This document shows, in pieces, positions 1 to 6,869 of a stretch of DNA of 12,540 nt. The notes under the pieces were generated by a model that worked only from the letters and a program-made list of their open reading frames with translations, did no database searches and was not told the DNA's origin. Position numbers and translations under genes: made by a program. The stretch comes from Desulfobulbaceae bacterium (GTDB lineage: Bacteria; Desulfobacterota; Desulfobulbia; Desulfobulbales; DAOVSZ01): assembly GCA_030627725.1 (NCBI GenBank), contig DAOVSZ010000042.1, positions 1 to 12,540 on the forward strand, in the 5' to 3' direction. Positions within the stretch are counted from its first letter, which is position 1. Every line of letters starts with the position of its first letter.

Positions 1-65
1 GCGTTGTTCAGCAAGGAAGTATAATGTTGTAAAAAATTTACTATCCGTAAACCTTCTCACACACT

Positions 66-1352
66 ATGACACAAAAACTCTTCACACGATTCGTCCGCTG
101 GATCGGGTATGATCTTGGAATCTCGCCGAACCAGATCACCCTTGGCAGGCTGTTTTTTTTCGTGCCTGGCTGGTTCATGTGGGTCTATATGCATGAACTT
201 GGCGAATGGAGCGGCGTCTGGTGGCAGGCAATAGGCCTTGCCGCTATTCTGCTGGTCACAACAGTCATCGCGTTCGATATTGTCGACGGCGCTCTGGCTC
301 GCGAGACAGGCCAGGTGAGCAGTGAAGGAAAGGTCCTTGATCCCCTTGTAGACAAATTCATAACCTACAGCTCCCTTGTCCTGTTCTGGCCCGCGATCAG
401 CAAAACCGCTCTTATCATCCTGTTCTCTCTCGATATCGCCTCGACATTTTTGAGAGGCGTCCAGGTCCAGGGCGCCAATGAATTCGGCAAGAAAAAGGCG
501 GTCTGTCAGAACATTTCCAAGATTTTTTTCAGCATAGCGGTCCTGACCGGTTTTGCCAAACTCAATACCGTGGGCAATCTGCTCATCTGGGCAGCGCTCA
601 TCTTAGCTGCCATCTCTGTCGGAATCCGGATACTCCCAGCCAAGGCCAAGAGCCCGCTTTATCAGCTTATTCCACATCTCATCACCCTGTGCAACCTTCT
701 CTGCGGCATCCTGGCCATTGCCTGTGCAATAAAAGGAGATATCAGGGCCGGAGTACTCTACATCTTCGCGGCCATGGGTTTTGACCTCTCGGACGGGGCT
801 GCCGCCAGACGCCTTGGCGTGGAGAGTGATTTTGGCAAACATTTCGATACAGTGGCGGACCTGATCAGTTTCGGACTGGCCCCGGCCGCCCTTGTTGCAT
901 CCACCGCCGGCTGGAGCCCTGCGGCCCTCATCGGAGGTGTCCTCTATCTGATGGCCACAGGGCTCAGACTCTATGACTACGGACGCTCAAAAGACATCAC
1001 CCCGCCAGGATTTTTCAGAGGCCTTCCCAGTCCCGCCTCTGCCTGGCTTGTCACCGCAGGCATTGCATGCCTCCCCTACCCGGGAAATTTTATCATCATG
1101 CTCTCTGCCGGACTCCTGATGTGCTCTTTTAATATCAACTGGCAGCATTTCAGCAGTATCCTTCCGACCCTGTCAATTCCGGAAATCGGAATCAGTATAA
1201 TCTTAGGAATAATTCCAGCGGTCTTCATCTCGCCCTTGGGATTTCTAGCTGGACCGATTCTTCTGTATCTGCTTTCACCATACTGGAGAAAGCCAGGAAA
1301 CCGTTCAAGCGATTTAAACGGTTTAAACAGTTCAAACGGATCTATACAATAA
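66..1352 (+). CDS. Tandem CDP-alcohol phosphatidyltransferase fusion (PgsA-like + PssA-like)
   Basis: An integral membrane protein of 428 residues, about twice the size of a normal CDP-alcohol phosphatidyltransferase. It contains two full copies of the family signature D-x2-DG-x2-AR-x8-G-x3-D-x3-D. Copy 1 has D71, D74, G75, A78, R79, G88, D92 and D96; copy 2 has D240, D243, G244, A247, R248, G257, D261 and D265. The first half begins with the usual PNQIT-x2-R stretch (21-28) and looks PgsA-like. The second half carries the FFRGLPSP element (316-323) typical of bacterial phosphatidylserine synthase. The family displaces CMP from CDP-diacylglycerol with an alcohol, so serine (copy 2) and glycerol-3-phosphate or another alcohol (copy 1) are the inferred acceptors. 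Many hydrophobic helices span both halves. No Shine-Dalgarno is visible before this ATG; it was chosen because it sits just ahead of the conserved N-terminus. The stop directly abuts the next start (TAAATG), suggesting an operon. Family assignment is sure; the two substrates are not. Confidence 0.93.
   Translation: MTQKLFTRFVRWIGYDLGISPNQITLGRLFFFVPGWFMWVYMHELGEWSGVWWQAIGLAAILLVTTVIAFDIVDGALARETGQVSSEGKVLDPLVDKFITYSSLVLFWPAISKTALIILFSLDIASTFLRGVQVQGANEFGKKKAVCQNISKIFFSIAVLTGFAKLNTVGNLLIWAALILAAISVGIRILPAKAKSPLYQLIPHLITLCNLLCGILAIACAIKGDIRAGVLYIFAAMGFDLSDGAAARRLGVESDFGKHFDTVADLISFGLAPAALVASTAGWSPAALIGGVLYLMATGLRLYDYGRSKDITPPGFFRGLPSPASAWLVTAGIACLPYPGNFIIMLSAGLLMCSFNINWQHFSSILPTLSIPEIGISIILGIIPAVFISPLGFLAGPILLYLLSPYWRKPGNRSSDLNGLNSSNGSIQ
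1303..1338 (+). repeat. Four degenerate 9-bp tandem repeats in the 3' end of the fusion gene
   Basis: Four consecutive 9-mers, GTTCAAGCG, ATTTAAACG, GTTTAAACA and GTTCAAACG, follow one another without gaps and stay in frame. They encode the Ser/Asn/Leu/Gly-rich tail around residues 413-424, after the last membrane helix. The low-complexity tail has no counterpart in the enzyme family, so the repeat probably expanded at the end of the gene without affecting catalysis. Confidence 0.7.
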
Positions 1353-2330
1353 ATGACCAACACACCTTCTTACAGCGGCATTCCAATGATCGAGATTGAC
1401 GGGGCCAAGGTCCGTTCGATCAGAGAATCCAAAGGACTGACGCAACTCTATCTGGCTACAGCAGTCGGCGTTACCACCGATACGATCTCACGCTGGGAAA
1501 ACAAACGGTATCCGACAATCAAAAGAGAAAACGCCCTCAAGCTCGCCGAAGCGCTTGAAGCGCCGCTTGATGATATCCTTGAAGACAAACAAGAATCTGA
1601 GGAAAAAAAAGAGCCGGTTCTTGTCCGGGAAGAGATTCCGCCCCCCCCGGCAGGACCTGCTGCGGAAGATCAGCCGCCTGAGAAGATTCCTGCAAAAAAA
1701 TTTCCCTCTCTTTTTTTTATCTTGAGTATTGTCACCCTGTTTGGAATCGCATCACTCCTCTGGCTGAACACGAAAAACCATCAGCCGCTTTCAGTTTCAG
1801 CCATCAGGGTCCTTCCCCCCCATACACCTCCCGGGACCCCCTTTCCGGTTGCAATCCATGTCGCTACCGAGTCAACCGAATCTCTTTCACTGATCTTGAA
1901 GGAAACACTGCCTTACGGCTGTGTTCCCATCGCGGGTTCGCCACCATTTACTACTCTGGACCGGAAAACAAATGAGCTCAAATGGATCCGGAAATCGAAC
2001 AACAAGAAGATCTCCTTTTTCTATATGGCAAGGTTTACCCCACCTGACAATGTGAATACAGATCTTGTATTTGACGGCTCCGTCACCATGAAAAAGGGAT
2101 TTGCCTCGACCTCTGCTTTACGCGGTGATCATATCATCCAGGTCAGCTACTATCACTGGGCTGACAACAACAGTGACGGCTTTATCGATGACGAGGAGAT
2201 TCTCACCGTCTATGACAGGTTCAGCGCCGTGGAGGACCTTGATATCGATATCAGCAAAATTGAGGATATGTGGGCTGGAAACGGGTATCAGTGGGATGAA
2301 GAGAAAGGGGATTTTGCTATAAAACCATAG
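1353..2330 (+). CDS. Membrane-tethered XRE-family DNA-binding protein with DUF11-like and EF-hand extracytoplasmic region
   Basis: 325 residues in four parts. Residues 16-76 are an XRE/Cro-type helix-turn-helix (RSIRESKGLTQ, then a recognition helix around TTDTISRWEN). Residues 77-117 are a charged, then proline-rich linker. Residues 118-138 form one hydrophobic membrane helix. The rest should lie outside the cytoplasm: a beta-rich region (about 146-250) with the LP-x-G, SP-x2-T and KW spacing seen in DUF11-type repeats, then a complete EF-hand calcium loop at 271-282 (D271, N273, D275, G276, I278, D279, E282). The order HTH-helix-outer domain recalls RodZ, but the C-terminal part does not look like the RodZ domain. 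I infer a one-component regulator that senses a periplasmic or surface cue, possibly calcium-dependent. It starts directly after the upstream stop with no evident ribosome site, so it probably depends on coupled translation. An ATG at 1386 is an alternative start that keeps the HTH intact. Confidence 0.88.
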   Translation: MTNTPSYSGIPMIEIDGAKVRSIRESKGLTQLYLATAVGVTTDTISRWENKRYPTIKRENALKLAEALEAPLDDILEDKQESEEKKEPVLVREEIPPPPAGPAAEDQPPEKIPAKKFPSLFFILSIVTLFGIASLLWLNTKNHQPLSVSAIRVLPPHTPPGTPFPVAIHVATESTESLSLILKETLPYGCVPIAGSPPFTTLDRKTNELKWIRKSNNKKISFFYMARFTPPDNVNTDLVFDGSVTMKKGFASTSALRGDHIIQVSYYHWADNNSDGFIDDEEILTVYDRFSAVEDLDIDISKIEDMWAGNGYQWDEEKGDFAIKP

Positions 2331-2332
2331 AT

Positions 2333-2360
2333 TCAGGGGTCAGGGGTCAGGGGTCAGGAT
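2333..2360 (+). repeat. TCAGGGG heptamer tandem repeat
   Basis: Three perfect copies of TCAGGGG (2333-2339, 2340-2346, 2347-2353) are followed by a truncated copy, TCAGGAT. The array starts 2 bp after the stop of the XRE-type gene and ends 12 bp before the ribosome site of the next gene. Three GGGG tracts plus a GG give modest G-quadruplex potential on this strand. Such heptamers are known as slippage-prone intergenic repeats in many bacterial genomes. Confidence 0.8.
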
Positions 2361-2372
2361 AAAAAGCTAACA

Positions 2373-2379
2373 AGGAAGG
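2373..2379 (+). promoter_or_regulatory. Ribosome binding site of the small secreted-protein gene
   Basis: AGGAAGG lies 6 nt before the ATG at 2386. It is the best Shine-Dalgarno sequence in the first three genes, so this gene can be translated independently of the two upstream, which lack one. Confidence 0.7.
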
Positions 2380-2385
2380 TACAAC

Positions 2386-2805
2386 ATGTATAAAGAGAAA
2401 AAATACAGAAGCCACCCTATTTTTTTAATATTTTTTATCTCCATATCCTTGTCTGCCGCACATTGCATATTACCCGCGATCTCTGCTGCAGCTGAACTCA
2501 TATCAGGAGAATACGTGAGCAGTGAAGGGACCGAAATCGTGCTTGAACTTTCAATCAAGTCTCCCCCGCCCTCCTCGGTCATCATAATTATGCGCCTTCC
2601 AAAGGGGACTGAAACGATGAAGGCAGAACCTGCCACCAGAACAAAAAAGGACGGCGAGGCAAAATGGCTGCTCAAGGACCTTTCAGAAGGAAGTCATCGA
2701 ATAAGCCTCCTTCTCGCCGCTCCCCTGCCTGAAGGAGCAGTTTCTTGCGAAGTACGGTACCGTAACCCGGCAACCGGTGATATGCATACCGTGATAATAA
2801 AATAA
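2386..2805 (+). CDS. Small secreted protein with a DUF11-like beta domain
   Basis: 139 residues, not recognised as a named family. A basic start (KEKKYR) and a hydrophobic core (about 11-32) end in an AAA site near residue 36, which fits a Sec signal peptide. Cys27 is preceded by His, so this is not a lipobox. The mature part of about 100 residues reads as a single beta-sandwich. Its landmarks LPKG (71-74), P82, T84, KW (93-94), EG (101-102) and P113 occur in the same order and similar spacing as LPYG, SPPFT and KW in the extracytoplasmic part of the XRE-type protein encoded just upstream. I therefore infer a shared DUF11-like fold and a common role at the cell surface, for example as partner or ligand of that sensor. 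The gene has its own good ribosome site and ends 2 bp before a repeat-element end. Confidence 0.8.
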   Translation: MYKEKKYRSHPIFLIFFISISLSAAHCILPAISAAAELISGEYVSSEGTEIVLELSIKSPPPSSVIIIMRLPKGTETMKAEPATRTKKDGEAKWLLKDLSEGSHRISLLLAAPLPEGAVSCEVRYRNPATGDMHTVIIK

Positions 2806-2807
2806 GG

Positions 2808-2874
2808 GTAACTGTTCAGCAGCACTCCATCCGCTCATTCGCTGCGCTCACCAGCTGCACACGATCAGGTTATC
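2808..2874 (+). repeat. Repeat element A: solo or decayed end of the GTAACTNTTCAGC family
   Basis: The left end starts GTAACTGTTCAGCAGCAC at 2808. Over its first 24 bases it matches element B at 22 positions and element C at 21. A clear matching right end is missing: the best candidate is a poor inverted match ending GGTTATC at 2868-2874, and no flanking duplication is visible. The right boundary is therefore uncertain. The element sits between the stop codon at 2805 and the terminator at 2934, inside the 3' untranslated region. Confidence 0.6.
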
Positions 2875-2933
2875 AAACATTCTTTTGCAGATTTACCCAA
2901 CATGAGGTATATTTTTTTTGAAACAGATTCGGC

Positions 2934-2966
2934 AAAAAAAACGGGCTTTTTTCGGCCCGTTTTTTT
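2934..2966 (+). terminator. Rho-independent terminator after the fusion/XRE/secreted-protein operon
   Basis: A stem ACGGGC (2941-2946) pairs with GCCCGT (2955-2960) around an 8-nt loop and is followed by a run of seven T. Eight A residues precede the stem (2934-2941), so it could also act on the opposite strand. It separates the first three genes from the YchF-like gene. The stem is nearly the same as that of the orphan terminator at 7115-7142. Confidence 0.85.
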
Positions 2967-3019
2967 ATCCGGCATTATCACTTGAGATTAACATATCCGA
3001 CCACTAAGAAGAAAATACC

Positions 3020-4051
3020 ATGAAAATAGCACTGTTAGGCCTGGCACAGACCGGCAAGAAAACTCTTTTTACCCTGCTCACCGGGCGTGATGTGTCAGCG
3101 ACACGCAAACCAGGCGAGGCAATTGAGGGGATCGCGCATATCAGAGACGAACGGATCGATGCCCTGACCGATCTCTACAAGCCGACCAAAAAGATCTATG
3201 CGGAGAACCTGTTCGTCCTCTGTCCGGATATCACGGAAAATTCGAAGGCGCGCGAATGGATGGAATCGGCACGAAAATGCGACCTTCTCTTTCTGCTTAT
3301 CCGCTCCTTTGAGGCATCAAACGTCTATCACCCGGCAGGCTCAATCGACCCTGAGCGCGACCGGGCAATGATCATGGATGAGCTGGTCCTGGCTGACATG
3401 CAGCTTCTGGAAACACGGCTGACACGGATCAACAAGGAAAAAAAGGCAGGCCAGACCCAGGCCCAGAAATTGGAAGAAGAGATCCTTTTACGATTCAACG
3501 AGGCGCTTGAGAACGAACAACTCCTGTCAACCGTAGAATTGGAACCACACGAAGATGCTGCGGTCAGAAGCCTTGATCTGGTGACCAGAAAACCGATTCT
3601 TAATGCCTACAACATCTCGGAAGATGATATCGGCAAGGATTTCGGCCCTGATATCTTCACCATCTCGTGCGAGATAGAGCAGGAGATCGCCGCAATCGAG
3701 GACCCTGAAGAAAGAAAAGAATTCATGGACGCCATGGGCCTGTCACTGCCGAGCCTGGACAGGATCAACGCGGCGCTTTACAAGGCGCTCGGGCTTATGA
3801 GCTTCTACACGGTCGGAGAAGACGAGTGCCGGGCCTGGACGATCAGAAAAGGGTCATCCGCGCCGATCGCGGGCGGCAAGATCCACAGTGATATCGAGCG
3901 GGGATTTATCCGGGCCGAGGTGATGAAATACGACGATCTGATGGCCGCAGGCTCCGAGCAGGCGGTCAAAGACGCCGGCAAGATGCAGCTGAACGGTCGC
4001 GACTATATCATAGAAGACGGTGATATCTGTCACTTCTTGTTTAATGTATGA
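3020..4051 (+). CDS. Divergent YchF/Obg-family P-loop protein with degenerate nucleotide-binding motifs
   Basis: 343 residues against about 363 for YchF. The C-terminal third is an ordinary YchF TGS/DUF933 region: LGLMSFYT (257-264), RAWTIRKG (271-278), GGKIHSDIERGFIRAEV (285-301), and the ending DGDICHFLFNV (333-343). The central coiled-coil part (LADMQLLETRL, 124-134) and an NxxE base-recognition motif (N198-I-S-E201) are also kept. The nucleotide site is not normal. The P-loop reads GLAQTGKKTLF, with Lys where the magnesium-binding Ser/Thr belongs. The switch I block of YchF is absent. The G3/switch II block (DIAGLVKGA in YchF) is replaced by about PDITENSK (69-76). Hydrolysis of ATP or GTP is therefore doubtful, although the ribosome-facing TGS part looks functional. 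I infer a paralogue rather than the housekeeping YchF. It stands alone behind a terminator; its 3' end overlaps the convergent kinase gene by 22 bp. Confidence 0.9.
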   Translation: MKIALLGLAQTGKKTLFTLLTGRDVSATRKPGEAIEGIAHIRDERIDALTDLYKPTKKIYAENLFVLCPDITENSKAREWMESARKCDLLFLLIRSFEASNVYHPAGSIDPERDRAMIMDELVLADMQLLETRLTRINKEKKAGQTQAQKLEEEILLRFNEALENEQLLSTVELEPHEDAAVRSLDLVTRKPILNAYNISEDDIGKDFGPDIFTISCEIEQEIAAIEDPEERKEFMDAMGLSLPSLDRINAALYKALGLMSFYTVGEDECRAWTIRKGSSAPIAGGKIHSDIERGFIRAEVMKYDDLMAAGSEQAVKDAGKMQLNGRDYIIEDGDICHFLFNV

Positions 4052-5769
4052 ATCCGATCCCCATCCAGGACCTGCCGGATGGTTTTTGAAAATTCCTTCA
4101 AGGCAACCGGTTTCATGGCAAAGGCCCTGATCCCGACAGCCTCGGCTCTTTCCTTGTCGATTTTCGAACTGAAACCGGTGCATAGAATGATCGGAATATC
4201 CGGTCTGATATTCATCAATTTCATCGACAGCTGGTCCCCTGTCAGCTTGGGCATGGTCTGATCGGTGATCACGAGATCAAATGCCGCCGGCCGGGAACGG
4301 AACAGTTCATAGGCCGCCACGCTGCTTGTTTTGGTCACGACAGAATACCCGAGGTTCTCCAGATTTCTTCTGGTCATGTCGACCATCGCCTCTTCATCAT
4401 CCACCATCAGGATCCTTTCAGTGCCGCCGCAAGGGGGGCCGGTGTCTTCACTTTCCAGCCGGACCTCATCTTCAACTCTTGGAAAATATACGGTAAAGGT
4501 CGTACCTTCTCCAACCTTGCTCTTCACGATAAGCATACCTTCATGATTTTTGACGATCCCATGGACAACGGCCAGCCCCATGCCGGAACCCTTGCCCACG
4601 TCCTTTGTGGTGAAATAGGGATCAAAGATCCGGTCAATATGGTTCTTGTCAATGCCGGTCCCGGTATCGCTTACCGAAAGCCTTACATATGGTCCAGGCG
4701 TGAGGGTAGGCTCAGTCGCCAGATCATCCGCCGTGAGCCGAGCGCCTTCCAGACGGATTTCCAGGACTCCTTCTCCCTTTTCCTCCATGGAATGAGCGGC
4801 GTTTGTACAGAGATTCATCAGCACCTGGTGCATCTGAACAGGATCGGCCAGAATATTCCCGCAATGAGAATCAATATGACGCCGGATTTCAATAGTGGTC
4901 GGGATCGTTGCCCGGAGGAGCTTCAGCGCCTCGTTGACGATATGATGGATTTGAATCGGAATGCGCTCCTGTCCGGTTTTACGACTGAACGACAGGATAT
5001 GTTTCACCAGCTCTTTGGCGCGGTTGCCCGCCTTCAGCACCTCATCTATCATGGCACTGGAAGGTGAATCAGCCGGAATGTCGTCCTTGGCCAGTTCCGC
5101 ATACCCGATAATAGCCGCCAGGATATTGTTAAAGTCATGGGCTATCCCACCGGCCAAGGTGCCGATCGCCTCCATTTTCTGGGCCTGCCGGAGCTGGACT
5201 TCCAATGTGGCCTTTTCTTCTTCGGCCATTTTACGCTCGATTATCTTCAGCCGTAATTCCGCCGTCCTCTCCTCCACGCGTATCTCAAGGGTCTGCTTTG
5301 CATGCAGGGTCTTGGTGAAGAGGTTGACGACAAGAAGGACAAGACCCATAATAACGAGCAGATACATATAAAGATAAATAGTATTATGGAGGTGAAGCGC
5401 CTCGACTCTGCCGACAATCAGGCCGTCATGCAAGATGTCCGCCTCAAGTCGGACCTTCGGGATCAGGCCGATATTGATCAAAATCCTGTCCAGCAAGCCT
5501 ACCTCCGGACCGGGCACGTCGAGAAACACTGTATCGCCTACGGCAAACACGGTGATACGTTCATACTTTCCGAGCCTGGCCGAGAGCTTCAGATATTCAA
5601 CCGGTCCTTCAGGGTCAAGGTTCCAGAGCGCGCCTTCAATAACCTGGATCTTTTTACGCAATTCCGCTCTGTCTTTTTGCAAGGTATTTCTCTCCCAGAA
5701 AATCACAAAGACGCAAAACAGAAAGACAAGCGACATCCAGAAGATTATGTTGATTTTTTTCGGGTTCAT
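4030..5769 (-). CDS. Hybrid sensor histidine kinase with C-terminal receiver domain
   Basis: 579 residues. Membrane helices at about 7-25 and 129-151 enclose a periplasmic part of about 100 residues. A coiled-coil (155-198) leads to the HisKA domain with phospho-accepting H211 in GGIAHDFNNIL. The HATPase domain has the N box (QVLMNLCTNAAHSM, N319 and N323), DTGTGI (368-373), FDPYFTTK (382-389) and GKGSGMGLA (392-400). A receiver follows from about 452, with acidic D457/D458, phospho-accepting D503 and K553. There is no HAMP or PAS domain. HDFNN-type kinases with a receiver at the end usually pass phosphate on to a further protein or use the receiver as a sink; no partner regulator lies nearby. 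The start overlaps the stop of the binding-protein gene by 4 bp (ATGA), so translation is coupled and the two proteins probably form one sensing unit. No terminator separates it from the convergent YchF-like gene. Confidence 0.95.
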   Translation of the reverse strand: MNPKKINIIFWMSLVFLFCVFVIFWERNTLQKDRAELRKKIQVIEGALWNLDPEGPVEYLKLSARLGKYERITVFAVGDTVFLDVPGPEVGLLDRILINIGLIPKVRLEADILHDGLIVGRVEALHLHNTIYLYMYLLVIMGLVLLVVNLFTKTLHAKQTLEIRVEERTAELRLKIIERKMAEEEKATLEVQLRQAQKMEAIGTLAGGIAHDFNNILAAIIGYAELAKDDIPADSPSSAMIDEVLKAGNRAKELVKHILSFSRKTGQERIPIQIHHIVNEALKLLRATIPTTIEIRRHIDSHCGNILADPVQMHQVLMNLCTNAAHSMEEKGEGVLEIRLEGARLTADDLATEPTLTPGPYVRLSVSDTGTGIDKNHIDRIFDPYFTTKDVGKGSGMGLAVVHGIVKNHEGMLIVKSKVGEGTTFTVYFPRVEDEVRLESEDTGPPCGGTERILMVDDEEAMVDMTRRNLENLGYSVVTKTSSVAAYELFRSRPAAFDLVITDQTMPKLTGDQLSMKLMNIRPDIPIILCTGFSSKIDKERAEAVGIRAFAMKPVALKEFSKTIRQVLDGDRIHTLNKK

Positions 5770-6737
5770 TCAGGCCGCCGTTTCCCTCCAGGCACGATAA
5801 CCCTGCCTTGATCATCGACATTGATCAACATATGATACCTGTCGAATATCTCTTTTCGACCGCCTTCCCCGGCAAACACGGTCAATTCCCGGTTAAAGGC
5901 GTCCACAAAGGCATGCATCTGATCTTCACGGCCCTCAAAGTATTTCCTGGACACGGCAAGACAGAAGGGCCGCGTCGGGCCGACGCCGGTCGGACAATAA
6001 TCCACCTGGTCGAACTCCGGCGCATGCTTATCGCGCAGATAGAGCCCCACGCTCAACTCACAGATAAACATATCGGTCTTTCCCTGCAGGAGTTTACGAA
6101 AATGAATGACTTCAGGCGCCTTGGCCGCGACCATGTCGAGCGTGAACTTCCCGGCCTCGGCAGCCTCAAAAAATCCCGCGCCGTAATGATAATGGGAGGC
6201 CCCTATCACACGGCCCGCAAGATCATCATAGTCGGTCCAGCAAAAAGGATCGCCTCTCTTTTTCCAGAGCACCGAATAGATGGAAGACACAGGCTCTGAA
6301 AAGAGGACAAACTCTTCCCGTCCGCCGCCGACGACACATGGCATCAGCGCCGGATATTTTGCCGATTTCATCTCTTCAAGCGCCCTGGCAAAAGGCATCT
6401 CAACCAGCTCCACGCGATATCCCATCCGTCCTAAGACCGTCTCGACAATCTCGGTGTCCGCCCCTGTCCACCTGCCGGAATCATCTTTCATATAAAACGG
6501 CGGCCACATGAAAATCGGGATGAGCAGAGGCTCGGCCTTTGGTGGAAATGTGGTCCCGGCGCTGCTTTCGGATTTTATTTCTTCCGGGGATGAAACCAAG
6601 GGCGTCTGCGTTTCCAACTGCCGCACATCCGGCGCCATCTTCGTGTCCGGGACCGGTTCCGTAAAGAAAAACGACCTGCTGTAAAGCACACCTAAAATCA
6701 GAAGTATCGAGGCGATGACCCAGGTAAATTTTTTCAT
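5766..6737 (-). CDS. Family 3 extracellular solute-binding protein, membrane-anchored
   Basis: 323 residues from the chosen start. A hydrophobic segment (about 5-22) with no Cys and no clear cleavage site suggests an uncleaved anchor or a signal peptide. A Pro/Ser/Glu-rich spacer (about 28-70) then leads to a bilobed SBP_bac_3 fold: IFMWPPFYMKDDSGRWTGAD, EIVETVLGRMGYRVELVEMP, a central lobe (roughly 165-248) and the return strand PFCLAVSRKYF. This family binds amino acids or other small polar ligands. No permease or ATPase gene is nearby; the next gene in the operon is a histidine kinase, so I infer a sensory rather than transport role. The start is the second of two in-frame ATGs: AAAGGA is 6 nt upstream of it but abuts the first ATG (at 6743), which would add two residues. 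The ligand cannot be told from sequence. Confidence 0.92.
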   Translation of the reverse strand: MKKFTWVIASILLILGVLYSRSFFFTEPVPDTKMAPDVRQLETQTPLVSSPEEIKSESSAGTTFPPKAEPLLIPIFMWPPFYMKDDSGRWTGADTEIVETVLGRMGYRVELVEMPFARALEEMKSAKYPALMPCVVGGGREEFVLFSEPVSSIYSVLWKKRGDPFCWTDYDDLAGRVIGASHYHYGAGFFEAAEAGKFTLDMVAAKAPEVIHFRKLLQGKTDMFICELSVGLYLRDKHAPEFDQVDYCPTGVGPTRPFCLAVSRKYFEGREDQMHAFVDAFNRELTVFAGEGGRKEIFDRYHMLINVDDQGRVIVPGGKRRPE

Positions 6738-6743
6738 GGACAT

Positions 6744-6749
6744 TCCTTT
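6744..6749 (-). promoter_or_regulatory. Ribosome binding site that decides the binding-protein start
   Basis: Read on the minus strand, AAAGGA is followed directly by ATGTCCATG. It is too close to the first ATG and correctly spaced (6 nt) for the second, so the protein probably starts at 6737. Confidence 0.6.
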
Positions 6750-6810
6750 TTCAAAAATGAAAAAATCCGAAAAAATCGTAATAAATTCACAGAGAGAGAC
6801 GCAGTCAAAA

Positions 6811-6826
6811 GATTATTTCTATAATC
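6811..6826. repeat. Perfect inverted repeat near the minus-strand promoter, possible operator
   Basis: GATTAT, a 4-nt spacer and ATAATC form an uninterrupted 6-bp inverted repeat. It lies 4 bp downstream of the predicted -10 box on the minus strand, near the expected transcription start. The position suits a repressor site, but AT-rich palindromes of this size also arise by chance. Confidence 0.3.
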
Positions 6827-6829
6827 AAT

Positions 6830-6856
6830 ATGATACAGCGCTCAAGAAAATGTCAA
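6830..6856 (-). promoter_or_regulatory. Candidate sigma-70 promoter for the binding-protein/kinase operon
   Basis: On the minus strand a perfect TTGACA (6851-6856) is followed 15 bp later by TATCAT (6830-6835). The spacer is 2 bp shorter than ideal. An alternative pairing of TTGAGC with TATAGA just downstream has a 16-bp spacer. The -35 box is 13 bp from the end of element B. Confidence 0.4.
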
Positions 6857-6869
6857 GACAACTTTGAGC

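Noticed and set aside
2967..3019. Promoter for the YchF-like gene (TTGAGA with a downstream TAAGAA)
   Set aside because: The -10 candidate matches only 3 of 6 positions and would put the transcription start at the start codon.
5302..5811. Plus-strand open frames antisense to the hybrid kinase and binding protein
   Set aside because: The opposite-strand genes have clear domain motifs; these frames do not.
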